Origin: JBHHZJ01 sp046758005 | Lineage (GTDB): Bacteria > Pseudomonadota > Alphaproteobacteria > Kiloniellales > J153 | Assembly: GCA_046758005.1 (NCBI GenBank) | Contig: JBHHZJ010000044.1 | Span: 1-28,546 of the forward strand | DNA: 28,546 bases | Reading direction: 5' to 3' | Part shown: piece after piece, positions 1 through 6,503 of the stretch | Layout of the letters: each line of letters starts with the position of its first letter | How positions within the stretch are numbered: the stretch's first letter is position 1 | Notes under the pieces: model-generated | The model's database searches: none | The model's input: only the letters and a program-made list of their open reading frames with translations | Told to the model about the DNA's origin: nothing | Program-made: the position numbers and the translations under genes

Positions 1-55
1 CTATCTGGAGGGTCGGCGCGCGCCCGGCGCGGCGGCCGGGGACAGCCCGGGCTAG
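1..55 (+). CDS. Possible 3' end of an upstream gene (partial)
   Basis: The frame starting at base 2 reads YLEGRRAPGAAAGDSPG and ends at a TAG at 53-55. Its third codon positions are mostly G or C, as expected of coding DNA in this genome. Only 17 residues are visible and the other two plus-strand frames are also open here, so neither function nor reality can be settled. If real, it converges on the DUF971 gene that ends at 109. Confidence 0.25.
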   Translation, partial: YLEGRRAPGAAAGDSPG

Positions 56-108
56 GATTGCCGGCGCGCCGGCGCGAACCAGGCGGGCGAGGAACCGGAA
101 GTTTCCGG

Positions 109-495
109 CTATCCCCTTCCCGGCGGGTCGCGCGAGAGGCCGCGCGCCTCGAGCTCGGCCAGGTAGGCCCGCCAGATCTCCTCCCGGTCGCGGCCCAGCT
201 TGTAGAGATAGTTCCAGGAGAAGATGCCGGTGTCGTGGAGGTCGTCGAACCTGATGCGGATCGCGTAGTTGCCGACCGGCTCGATGGCCAGGATGCCGAC
301 GTGCCGGCGCCCGGCCACGACCTGCTTCTGTCCCGGCCCGTGGCCCTTGACCTCCGCCGAGGGGCTTTCCACGCGCAGCAGCTCGGCGGGGTAGGAGAAC
401 GTCACCCCGTTGTCGAAGTCGATCTCGAGTCGCTTGTCCTCGGAGAGGTAGCGGATCTCCTGCGGCCAGTGCTCGGTCTCGAGGGGCTCGGGCAT
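109..495 (-). CDS. DUF971 / gamma-butyrobetaine-hydroxylase-like N-terminal domain protein
   Basis: This 128-residue protein consists of a single DUF971 domain, the small zinc-binding fold also found at the N-terminus of gamma-butyrobetaine hydroxylases. Seen: the opening WPQEIRYLSEDKRLEIDFDNG, the YPAELLRVESPSAEV segment, and the closing DDLHDTGIFSWNYLY motif, which are the usual family signatures in the usual order. Length is normal for stand-alone members. No catalytic domain follows, so it is not itself a hydroxylase; stand-alone members have been linked to iron-sulphur or cofactor handling, but its role here is unknown. It is the last gene of a minus-strand string after the Trm112-like gene, from which it is separated by about 35 bases, so co-transcription is likely. 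Confidence 0.85.
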   Translation of the reverse strand: MPEPLETEHWPQEIRYLSEDKRLEIDFDNGVTFSYPAELLRVESPSAEVKGHGPGQKQVVAGRRHVGILAIEPVGNYAIRIRFDDLHDTGIFSWNYLYKLGRDREEIWRAYLAELEARGLSRDPPGRG

Positions 496-530
496 AACCG
501 GTACCTGCCGTCACCGAGGGATGGCGAGTC

Positions 531-719
531 CTACCCCTCGAGCCGGCGCGCCTCGTCGGGCAGCATGATCGGGATGCCGTCGCGGATCGGATAGGCCAGG
601 CCGGCCTTGCGGCTGATCAGCTCCTGCGCCTCGGGGTCGTACTCGAGCGGATCCTTGGTGAGCGGGCAGACCAGGATCTCGAGCAGCTTCGGATCGACGG
701 TGGGTTTGCTCTGCGTCAT
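531..719 (-). CDS. Trm112 family zinc-ribbon-like protein
   Basis: A 62-residue protein of the Trm112/YcaR family. It carries the core LLEILVCPLTKDPLEYD, then ELISRKAGLAYPIRDGIPIML, which is the typical family layout. Eukaryotic and archaeal Trm112 is an activating partner of several methyltransferases; bacterial homologues are thought to have similar partner roles, but none can be named from this locus. Of the metal-binding cysteines found in some members only one is present, so it may not bind zinc. A GGAG sequence lies upstream of the ATG. It lies about 35 bases after the LON-domain gene and 35 before the DUF971 gene, consistent with one operon. Confidence 0.85.
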   Translation of the reverse strand: MTQSKPTVDPKLLEILVCPLTKDPLEYDPEAQELISRKAGLAYPIRDGIPIMLPDEARRLEG

Positions 720-754
720 GGCGGGTTCTCCGGGGTGGGCGGTCCGGCGCGGCC

Positions 755-1411
755 CTAGTGCCGCGGGCTGTGGCCCTCGGGCTCGTGGACCGCCATTTCC
801 ATGATGGCGGTCATGGTCGCCACCCGTTCGGGCAGGGTCATGGCCTCGAGCAGCGCCTGCTTCTCGGGCGCGCCGAACGGGCAGATCATGGCGAGCGAGG
901 TGACCAGCGGCTCGTCGGCGGTCTCCTCGATCGCCTTCCAGTCCCCTTCGATGCCGGCGGAGTCGAGGTACGTGCCGAGCGCCTCGAGCAGGCGCATTCG
1001 GTCGATCCGGCTCGAATCCGTCTCCAGGTCGCGCCGGAAGCGTGTGTAATCGGCGACGACGCGGCGATAACCGCTGAGCGGCGGCAATTCCCGCTCGACG
1101 TCGAAACGGATGAGGCCGGTCAGCGTGATCAGGTAGCGGCCGTCTTCGGTCTCGTTGAAGGCGGTGATGCGCCCGGCGCAGCCGGTGCCGTAGACCTTGG
1201 CGGCGCCGACGTCGGTCGCCTGCTCGCGCGGCTGGATCATGCCGATCAGGCGCGCGCCGGCGATCGCATCGCGCACCATGGCGACGTAGCGCGGCTCGAA
1301 GATGTTGAGCGGCATCCGCCCGCCGGGCAGGAGCAGCACGCCCGGCAGCGGGAAGATCGGCAGGATCCGAGGCAGATCCGCGAAGTCGGGTTCGAAGACG
1401 GGGCGGCTCAT
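755..1411 (-). CDS. LON peptidase substrate-binding domain protein
   Basis: This 218-residue protein is a stand-alone Lon N-terminal (LON/PUA-like) domain: the start LPRILPIFPLPGVLLLPGG, then MPLNIFEPRYVAMVRDAI, then GCAGRITAFNETEDGRYLI are textbook LON-domain blocks. There is no AAA+ ATPase and no Ser-Lys protease domain, so it is not a protease; in Lon this domain recognises substrates. The ATG at 1411 overlaps the stop codon of the upstream thioredoxin gene by 4 bases (ATGA), which fixes the start and implies translational coupling. The thioredoxin-LON pair is a common alphaproteobacterial arrangement and suggests a shared protein-quality role, but this is inferred from context. Confidence 0.9.
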   Translation of the reverse strand: MSRPVFEPDFADLPRILPIFPLPGVLLLPGGRMPLNIFEPRYVAMVRDAIAGARLIGMIQPREQATDVGAAKVYGTGCAGRITAFNETEDGRYLITLTGLIRFDVERELPPLSGYRRVVADYTRFRRDLETDSSRIDRMRLLEALGTYLDSAGIEGDWKAIEETADEPLVTSLAMICPFGAPEKQALLEAMTLPERVATMTAIMEMAVHEPEGHSPRH

Positions 1412-2337
1412 GCGAACAGGAGCGAGGAGAGGCGCCGGCGCGCCTCCAGGGTCAGCGGGTCGGCCGGGCCCCAGGCCTCGAACAACTTGACGAGCTGCTT
1501 GCGCGCGGCCTCCTCGTTCCAGGTCCGGTTGCGCCGAACGATCTCCAGAAGTTCGTCGGCCGCGGATTCGCGCTCGCCGGCGGCGTGCAGCGCCATGGCC
1601 AGGTCGAAACGGATCTGGTGGTCGCCCGGGCTCGCCGCCAGGCGTTCCCGCAGCTCGGGGATCGGCCCGGCCTGCGCGCCCGCCTCGGCCAGCTCGATCG
1701 CCGCCGCCACCGACTCCAGCGCCGGCTTGCCCTTCAGCTCCGCCGACAGGGAATCGAACATGGTCCGCGCCCCGGCCGCATCCCCGGAGTCCAGATGACA
1801 GCGGATCATGCCGGCCAGCGCGTCCTCGTTCTCCGGCTCGTGCTGGAGAACCTGCCCGAACAGGGCGGAGGCGGCGCCGAACTGCTTCGCCTCGAGGGCG
1901 GCTTTGGCCTGCTCCAGGGCCTGCTCGACCGGCGAGGGGCCGGGCGCGCCGCCGGCTTGGCGCACCAGGCGCTCGACGAAGCTCTTGATCTGGCTCTCGC
2001 CCTGCGCGCCGACGAAGCCGTCGACCGGCTGGCCCTGATAGAAGGCGTAGACCGCGGGAATCGACTGGATGCGCAATTGCCCGGCCAGCGCCTGGTTCTG
2101 ATCGACGTTGATCTTGACCAGGCGCAGCGCGCCGCGCGCGCCCTGGACCGCTTTTTCCAGGAGGGGGCCTAGCTGCTTGCACGGGCCGCACCAGGGGGCC
2201 CAGAAATCGACGATCACGGGCGCGGCCATGGACGCCTCGATCACGTCGCGGCCGAAGCGCGCGGTGTCGCTGTCCTTGATGATGTCTGCCGGCGCCTTCG
2301 CGTCGGTCGCTCCGCCCGAGCCAACGATGGTGTCCAT
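1408..2337 (-). CDS. cnoX: Thioredoxin-TPR chaperedoxin, CnoX/YbbN type
   Basis: A 309-residue protein with an N-terminal thioredoxin fold (about residues 20-130) and a C-terminal TPR-like helical half (about 145-305). The active site reads FWAPWCGPCKQLGP, so both redox cysteines are present; as remembered, the E. coli homologue has lost the first one, while Caulobacter CnoX keeps CxxC. The family acts as a redox-regulated holdase that hands clients to GroEL or DnaK. The downstream half has helical repeats such as FGQVLQHEPENEDALAGM. I chose the ATG at 2337 rather than the open frame back to 2430, because the thioredoxin domain begins soon after it and the upstream stretch is not domain-like. 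It leads the CnoX-LON-Trm112-DUF971 string. Confidence 0.88.
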   Translation of the reverse strand: MDTIVGSGGATDAKAPADIIKDSDTARFGRDVIEASMAAPVIVDFWAPWCGPCKQLGPLLEKAVQGARGALRLVKINVDQNQALAGQLRIQSIPAVYAFYQGQPVDGFVGAQGESQIKSFVERLVRQAGGAPGPSPVEQALEQAKAALEAKQFGAASALFGQVLQHEPENEDALAGMIRCHLDSGDAAGARTMFDSLSAELKGKPALESVAAAIELAEAGAQAGPIPELRERLAASPGDHQIRFDLAMALHAAGERESAADELLEIVRRNRTWNEEAARKQLVKLFEAWGPADPLTLEARRRLSSLLFA

Positions 2338-2469
2338 GACAGGGTTCCGCCGCTTCGCGATGTACGTTTCGGGACCGCCCCGATCCCATGGGTCTTGGCT
2401 AAAAATGGCTCTTTTGCGCACCGGGTGCAACCCTCACCGCGGCGCCCCGACGGCGCGCCGGCCCCGGCC

Positions 2470-3000
2470 CTATCCCTCGGCGAGCCCGTCCATGTCGAGC
2501 ACGAGCGGCGGGTGCCCCTCGGCCTCGAGGAAGCGGATCAGGTCGTCCGGCGCGATGGCCGTGGTCATGTCGTTGACCAGCGGGTGGCAGTTGATCGGGT
2601 CGTGCGCGAGCAGGGCCTTGTCCAGCACGACCCGCACCTGGCGGCCCGTGTCGTTGATGACGGCGAACGGCGTTACCGCGCCCGGCAGGACGCCGAGATA
2701 GGTCATCAGACGCTCCGCGCTGCCGAAGGAGAAGCGGCCGGCCCGGAGCGCGGCGGCGAGCGCCTTGAGCCCGACGGTGCGGTCCTCCAGGCAGACGACC
2801 AGCCACATGGCGCCCTTCTTGTTGCGCAGGAACAGGTTCTTGATGTGCGCCCCGGGCAACTCGCCGCGCAGGGCCTTGGCCTCCTCCACGGTGAAGACCG
2901 GCGGGTGGCGCACCGTCCGGGTCCGGATGCCGAGCGCGTCGAGCCGGCGCAACAGATCCTCGGGGCCGGTCGGCGGCGCGGCGGGCGTGTCCTCGGGCAT
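2470..3000 (-). CDS. Prolyl-tRNA editing protein, YbaK/ProX family (Ala-tRNA(Pro) deacylase)
   Basis: A 176-residue free-standing trans-editing domain of the YbaK/EbsC superfamily, ProX (PrdX) branch, which hydrolyses alanine wrongly attached to tRNA(Pro). Seen: HPPVFTVEEAKALRGELPG near the N-terminus, the KNLFLRNKKG block with the conserved lysines, the GSAERLMTYLGVLPG turn followed by VTPFAVIND, and INCHPLVNDMTTAIAPDDL near the C-terminus. All are in family order and the length is typical. The ATG at 3000 is supported by AGGAGG (minus strand, 3012-3007) six bases upstream. It has its own promoter-like sequence and lies 132 bases before the cnoX gene, so it may or may not share that transcript. 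Confidence 0.9.
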   Translation of the reverse strand: MPEDTPAAPPTGPEDLLRRLDALGIRTRTVRHPPVFTVEEAKALRGELPGAHIKNLFLRNKKGAMWLVVCLEDRTVGLKALAAALRAGRFSFGSAERLMTYLGVLPGAVTPFAVINDTGRQVRVVLDKALLAHDPINCHPLVNDMTTAIAPDDLIRFLEAEGHPPLVLDMDGLAEG

Positions 3001-3021
3001 GGTCGTCCTCCTCGCCCGCGC

Positions 3022-3050
3022 TCATAACCGTCGGCAGGGTCCCAAGGCAA
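3022..3050 (-). promoter_or_regulatory. Sigma-70-type promoter for the prolyl-tRNA editing gene
   Basis: Read on the minus strand, TTGCCT (3050-3045) is followed after 17 bases by TTATGA (3027-3022). That is good spacing and a reasonable match to the -35 and -10 consensus. The start of transcription would fall near 3015, only about 15 bases before the ATG, just ahead of the AGGAGG ribosome-binding site. Confidence 0.4.
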
Positions 3051-3111
3051 GCCCGACGCGCCCCGCCCTGCCGGCCGGACGCGGCCCCCAGGCCCTGCGG
3101 GGCCGAGAGAG

Positions 3112-3141
3112 TTGCTTGCAAAGGCTGCGCGGACGTATTAT
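3112..3141 (+). promoter_or_regulatory. Promoter of tRNA-Gly
   Basis: TTGCTT (3112-3117), an 18-base spacer and TATTAT (3136-3141) form a sigma-70-like promoter. The -10 box is unusually AT-rich for this region. Transcription would begin near 3148, about 20 bases before the mature tRNA 5' end. Confidence 0.5.
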
Positions 3142-3168
3142 CTGCCGGCGTATTGAGGAGGCTCTCTT

Positions 3169-3243
3169 GCGGGTGTAGCTCAGGGGTAGAGCACAACCTT
3201 GCCAAGGTTGGGGTCGTGGGTTCGAATCCCATCGCCCGCTCCA
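3169..3243 (+). tRNA. tRNA-Gly (anticodon GCC)
   Basis: The sequence folds into a full cloverleaf. The acceptor stem pairs GCGGGTG with CGCCCGC (one G-U), the D arm is GTAGCTCAGGGGTAGAGC, and the anticodon stem CAACC/GGTTG encloses TTGCCAA with anticodon GCC at 3201-3203. The T arm contains GGGTTCGAATCCC. The discriminator base is T and CCA is encoded (3241-3243). GCC reads GGC and GGU glycine codons. No intron or integrated element abuts its 3' end. Confidence 0.97.
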
Positions 3244-3261
3244 GACGATCATGCGAGAACG

Positions 3262-3295
3262 ACGGCGGCCGCGCGGGGCCGCCGTTTCGCTTTTC
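3262..3295 (+). terminator. Rho-independent terminator after tRNA-Gly
   Basis: ACGGCGGCC (3262-3270) and GGCCGCCGT (3277-3285) form a 9-bp GC-rich stem with a 6-base loop, followed by TTTCGCTTTT. The position, about 20 bases after the tRNA, fits an intrinsic terminator. Confidence 0.65.
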
Positions 3296-3389
3296 GGCGC
3301 CCGCGCACCGTCCCTGCCGGTGACGCCACGCACCATCGCAGAACCGGTCGTCTTGACGGTCGGCGGTCGCCGGAGGCGGAGACGGCTGC

Positions 3390-3578
3390 AATTGCGCAAA
3401 ATAAATTATTTTCGAAAAATTTTAGACGCAAATAAAAGAACCCCATATTAACCATTAATTCCTGAAAATGCTTTGCCGATTAAAATATTATCACATCTAT
3501 GCTACAGACACAACTTAAGCAGTAAACGTATTATTTACCGGCTTTGATTATTCTTAGCGACATTGTGCGTGATCCGAG
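3390..3578 (+). promoter_or_regulatory. AT-rich control region upstream of the RTX gene
   Basis: Between the tRNA terminator and the RTX gene the base composition switches abruptly to AT-rich, with runs such as AAATAAATTATTTTCGAAAAATTTT. No coding frame is visible. A possible -10 TATTAT lies at 3486-3491 and a possible TATGCT at 3498-3503 with TTGCCG at 3473-3478 (19-base spacing); neither is strong. GTAAA (3522-3526) and TTTAC (3534-3538) form a small inverted repeat just ahead of the gene. AT-rich upstream tracts of this kind are typical targets of nucleoid-associated or Ros/MucR-type regulators; that link is inference. Confidence 0.4.
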
Positions 3579-3587
3579 GTGAGGAGC

Positions 3588-5225
3588 GTGGCAGCGTATT
3601 CGAACCTGCCGCCGGCCGCGAAGGCCGGAACGTCGGGGCAGACCCCGCGAGGGGGGGAGCCGGGGCCGCTCGACCTGACGGGGCTTAGCCTTGAGCAGCT
3701 CATGGAGCTGCCCGTCGGCGGGGGCTCGAGCAGCGATCCCGATCAAGCCCGCGCACAGCGGGCCGCCGTGCCGCGCGCGGAGGCGCAGCCGGGCGAGCCG
3801 GGCCGCGCGGACGACCTGCCGGCCGACCTCACGGCGTTGAGTCTGGCCGACCTCATGAACCTTCGAATGCGGGCGCCGAAGCCCGACGAGGACCAGAGCG
3901 AGGACAAGGAACCGGCCGAGCAGGAGCCCGAGGCCGAGGAGCGTCCGCCGGACGCGCCGCAGCCGGAAAAATCGTCCCGGCCGGTGGCGAGCGACGGCGC
4001 GCCGCCGAACGCCTCCGCCGGGGACGGCGCGGCGGAGCCGGAGGCTCTCGATTTGGGCGCACTCGTCGAGGAGGCGACCCGCGTACTCGCCTCGTTGGCG
4101 ATTCTCGAAGGCGCCGACCTCGTGGCCGGCGCCGGGGTCGAGTCCGACATGGATCGCAGCGACAACTTCGGGGCGCCGGGCGCCGGGAGCCGGGGCGAGA
4201 TCGCGCCGTTCGATTCCGCCAAGACGGCCGACTTCTTCCTGGACCGGGCCGGCGGCGAGGAGGCGGAAGGGGGCGATCCGGCGCCGACGGCCTCGGTCGC
4301 GTCGAGCGCGCACGGCCCGGGCGATTCGGAATTCCCGGCCGCGGCGGCCGCCGGCAAAGGGGACAAGGGTCTCGAGCCGAGCGGACCGGACCACGGCAAG
4401 GACGGCAAGCACGACGAGGACGGCAAGCACGACGGAGACGACGAAGACGGCAAGGGCGACGACGAGGGCGACAAGGACGGCGGAGACGACGAGGACGGCG
4501 ACGGCGAGGGAGACTCCGGCAAGGGCGACGACGAGGGCAAGGACGGCGGAGACGACGAGGACGGCGACGGCGAGGGAGACTCCGGCAAGGGCGACGACGA
4601 GGGCAAGGACGGCGGAGACGACGAAGACGGCGACGGCGGGGGAGACTCCGGCTCGGGCGACGATGTGCTCGTCGGCGGCGCTGGCGACGACGTGCTCGAC
4701 GGCGGCGGCGGCAAGGACGACGTCTTCGGCGGGATGGGGGACGACGTACTGCGCGGCGGCGGCGGCTCGGACACGCTCTCCGGCGACGGTGGCGACGACC
4801 TCCTGGACGGCGGCGGCGGCAAGGACGTGCTGCTGGGCGGGGACGGCGACGACATCCTGATCTGGGATCCCTCGGACGATGGCGTCCACGGCGGCGCCGG
4901 GAGCGACACCCTGCGCGCCGGGCACCGGGACGTGGATCTCGACAAGTTCGACGGCGCGGTGAGCGGCATCGAGCGGATCGACCTGGGCATTGGCGCCGAG
5001 GACAACGAGCTCGTCCTGAGCGCGCAGGACCTGCTGGACATATCCGACACCGATGTCCTGGCCGTGCTCGGCGATTCCGACGACCGCGCGGACGCCGGTT
5101 CCGGCTGGACCTACGTTGGTCCGGACGGCGACGGCAACGACGTCTACAGCCAGATGGTCGGGCCCGACCTGGCCACCCTCTTTCTCGACGCGGACATCAG
5201 CGTCAACCCGGACATCCTGTTCTGA
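3588..5225 (+). CDS. Secreted RTX-type calcium-binding protein with acidic tandem repeats
   Basis: A protein of about 545 residues. The N-terminal part has two related short motifs, LDLTGLSLEQLMELPV (about 28-43) and ADLTALSLADLMNLRM (about 79-94). A Lys/Asp/Glu/Gly-rich tract (about 270-355) follows, then about nine RTX-like nonapeptides of the GGxGxDxLx type (about 355-445), and a C-terminal domain with GIERIDLGIGAEDNELVLSAQ. The RTX repeats are known to fold on calcium outside the cell, and the absence of an N-terminal signal peptide fits type I secretion through a C-terminal signal. No type I secretion genes are in the window. GTG at 3588 is preferred because GAGGTG lies 6-7 bases upstream; GTG at 3579 is three codons earlier and possible. 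Function is probably surface or matrix related, not determinable further. Confidence 0.85.
   Translation: MAAYSNLPPAAKAGTSGQTPRGGEPGPLDLTGLSLEQLMELPVGGGSSSDPDQARAQRAAVPRAEAQPGEPGRADDLPADLTALSLADLMNLRMRAPKPDEDQSEDKEPAEQEPEAEERPPDAPQPEKSSRPVASDGAPPNASAGDGAAEPEALDLGALVEEATRVLASLAILEGADLVAGAGVESDMDRSDNFGAPGAGSRGEIAPFDSAKTADFFLDRAGGEEAEGGDPAPTASVASSAHGPGDSEFPAAAAAGKGDKGLEPSGPDHGKDGKHDEDGKHDGDDEDGKGDDEGDKDGGDDEDGDGEGDSGKGDDEGKDGGDDEDGDGEGDSGKGDDEGKDGGDDEDGDGGGDSGSGDDVLVGGAGDDVLDGGGGKDDVFGGMGDDVLRGGGGSDTLSGDGGDDLLDGGGGKDVLLGGDGDDILIWDPSDDGVHGGAGSDTLRAGHRDVDLDKFDGAVSGIERIDLGIGAEDNELVLSAQDLLDISDTDVLAVLGDSDDRADAGSGWTYVGPDGDGNDVYSQMVGPDLATLFLDADISVNPDILF
4479..4661 (+). repeat. In-frame 66-bp tandem repeat inside the RTX gene
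   Basis: A 66-bp unit occurs as two apparently identical copies (4479-4544, 4545-4610) and a third diverging copy from 4611. It encodes the 22-residue unit GGDDEDGDGEGDSGKGDDEG plus KD. A partial related stretch precedes it (4449-4478). Because 66 is a multiple of three, gain or loss of units would keep the frame. Confidence 0.9.
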
Positions 5226-5267
5226 GATCGGCGCCGGGCAACGCCGGCACCGCGAATTTTCGGTTCA

Positions 5268-5296
5268 GTTCGATCGATCGTTCGTGTTAATGTTCG
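5268..5296 (+). promoter_or_regulatory. Three GTTCG motifs at 12-bp spacing (candidate operator/iterons)
   Basis: GTTCG begins at 5268, 5280 and 5292, an exact 12-bp period, ending four bases before the GTG start of the helix-turn-helix gene. The inverse motif CGAAC recurs inside that gene at 5311, 5320, 5476, 5486, 5509 and 5520. A DNA-binding product directly downstream makes autoregulation plausible, but this is inference. Confidence 0.35.
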
Positions 5297-5299
5297 CTC

Positions 5300-6319
5300 G
5301 TGTCCACCGCCGAACAGACCGAACGGGCGGCCATACCGCTGGTCGAAGCCGCGGCGCGGCTCGGCATTTCCCCCGACGCCTTGCGCATGCGCATCAGGCG
5401 CGGCAAGGCGGAAGGCTTCAAGCGCGACGGCCACGTCTTCGTCTATTTGCCGGGGAACGAGGCCCGTCCGCCGAGCGAACACGTGCGAACGGGGGCAACC
5501 GGACCAAACGAACAGCGAGCGAACGCGCCCGACGAGCTCCGGGTTGGTCATCGCGAGGCGCGTGTGCCGGGCGCCGGCAAAGGCCAGGGCGATCCGCAAA
5601 GCGTCGTCGTCGAGTTCCAGAGGGTCGAACTCAGCCGCCTGCTCAAGGAGAACGAGCGTCTCAACCGGCGCCTCGACCAGCAGCTGGAGGAGGTCCGGCA
5701 GCTCCGCCAGATGTTGCAGCGGGAGCAGATCCTGCGCCAGCAGGAACACAACTTGCGCCAACACCTCCAGCACATCCTCGAGCGTCTGACTCAAACCCTG
5801 GCGTTGCCCCAGCCGCGGCCGGAGGTCGTCGGCGAGGCGGAGGAGCCGGACAGGGCGCCGCCGGCGGAGCGGGCGGAAGCCGAAACCGAAGCCGAAACGG
5901 AAACGGAAACGGAAAACGGAGCCGAAACCGAGGCTGAATTTCAGGCGGAGGCCGAGGCCGGGTCCGGTGAGCCGGCGCGGGTCGTCCTTCGCGCCGGGGC
6001 CCGGCAGGACGCGCCGGCGGCGCCGGACACGACCTCGTCGAGCGGCCCCGAGCGGCGCCCCGAGGTGGATAAGGCCGCCGATCTGGCGGAAATGTTGAAG
6101 GAAATCGGGCAGTCGCTGCGCGGTCTCGACTCTTCCGCCGCCGCGCCGCTCGAGGCGCAGCCTGGCGCCGGCGTCGAGGAAGGCCTGAGCGAGGTCGGCG
6201 ACGGCCCGGGCCCCGGCGGCGAGGCCATCGACCCCTGGGACGAGGAGCGACGCAACGCCGCGCGCATGATGAAAAAATTGTTCCGCGGTCGCAACATGCC
6301 GCGCGACCCCGAGGCCTGA
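5300..6319 (+). CDS. Helix-turn-helix / coiled-coil protein of unknown function
   Basis: I do not recognise a named family for this 339-residue protein. Residues 12-50 (IPLVEAAARLGISPDALRMR, then IRRGKAEGFKRDGHVFVYL) look like a MerR/excisionase-style winged helix-turn-helix. Residues about 104-168 are a long heptad-like coiled coil rich in Leu, Gln, Glu and Arg (LSRLLKENERLNRRLDQQLE). A low-complexity Glu/Ala/Thr tract follows (about 189-222), then a C-terminal tail with DPWDEERRNAARMMKKLF. This DNA-binding-plus-coiled-coil layout resembles KfrA-like or other nucleoid/partition accessory proteins, but only in architecture. It starts with GTG about 75 bases after the RTX gene and has a repeated GTTCG/CGAAC motif array around its 5' end. 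It may share the RTX gene's transcript. Confidence 0.75.
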   Translation: MSTAEQTERAAIPLVEAAARLGISPDALRMRIRRGKAEGFKRDGHVFVYLPGNEARPPSEHVRTGATGPNEQRANAPDELRVGHREARVPGAGKGQGDPQSVVVEFQRVELSRLLKENERLNRRLDQQLEEVRQLRQMLQREQILRQQEHNLRQHLQHILERLTQTLALPQPRPEVVGEAEEPDRAPPAERAEAETEAETETETENGAETEAEFQAEAEAGSGEPARVVLRAGARQDAPAAPDTTSSSGPERRPEVDKAADLAEMLKEIGQSLRGLDSSAAAPLEAQPGAGVEEGLSEVGDGPGPGGEAIDPWDEERRNAARMMKKLFRGRNMPRDPEA

Positions 6320-6424
6320 TCCCTAGTCTTGCGGCGTCGCGAACGCATGGCCGGCGGCGCAGACCGGTTGATCGGCCGCAGGCAGCCGACGAGCGACGGC
6401 GGGACCGCCACCTGGATGTTTTGA

Positions 6425-6481
6425 ATGTTTCGGGGACAGTATGCTTAATTCTCGGAATTAAGCATACTGTCCCCGAAACAT
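6425..6481. repeat. Perfect 57-bp palindrome (27-bp arms, 3-base loop)
   Basis: Arm 6425-6451 and arm 6455-6481 are exact reverse complements around the loop TCG; the inner 20 bases of the left arm read GGGGACAGTATGCTTAATTC. It is AT-richer than its surroundings. It sits between two convergent genes, 105 bases after the helix-turn-helix gene and 22 bases past the stop of the small membrane protein gene, so it could end transcripts from both sides. From memory it resembles widely scattered palindromes associated with REP-type (Y1) transposases; no such transposase is in the window. Confidence 0.85.
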
Positions 6482-6503
6482 GCCGGCCCCGAGATTCCCC
6501 GGG

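Noticed and set aside
2399..3391. A 330-codon minus-strand open frame spanning the tRNA and the prolyl-tRNA editing gene
   Set aside because: It runs through the tRNA gene and contains no domain; the overlapping 176-residue frame matches a known family and has a good ribosome-binding site.
4449..4661. Direct repeats as a possible CRISPR array
   Set aside because: The repeats are contiguous 66-bp units without spacers and lie in frame inside a coding sequence.
3531..5050. Long antisense open frames across the RTX gene (Val/Ala-rich and Ser/Pro-rich products)
   Set aside because: They are complements of a GC-rich repetitive coding region, with highly biased repetitive composition and no domains; the plus-strand RTX gene explains the sequence.
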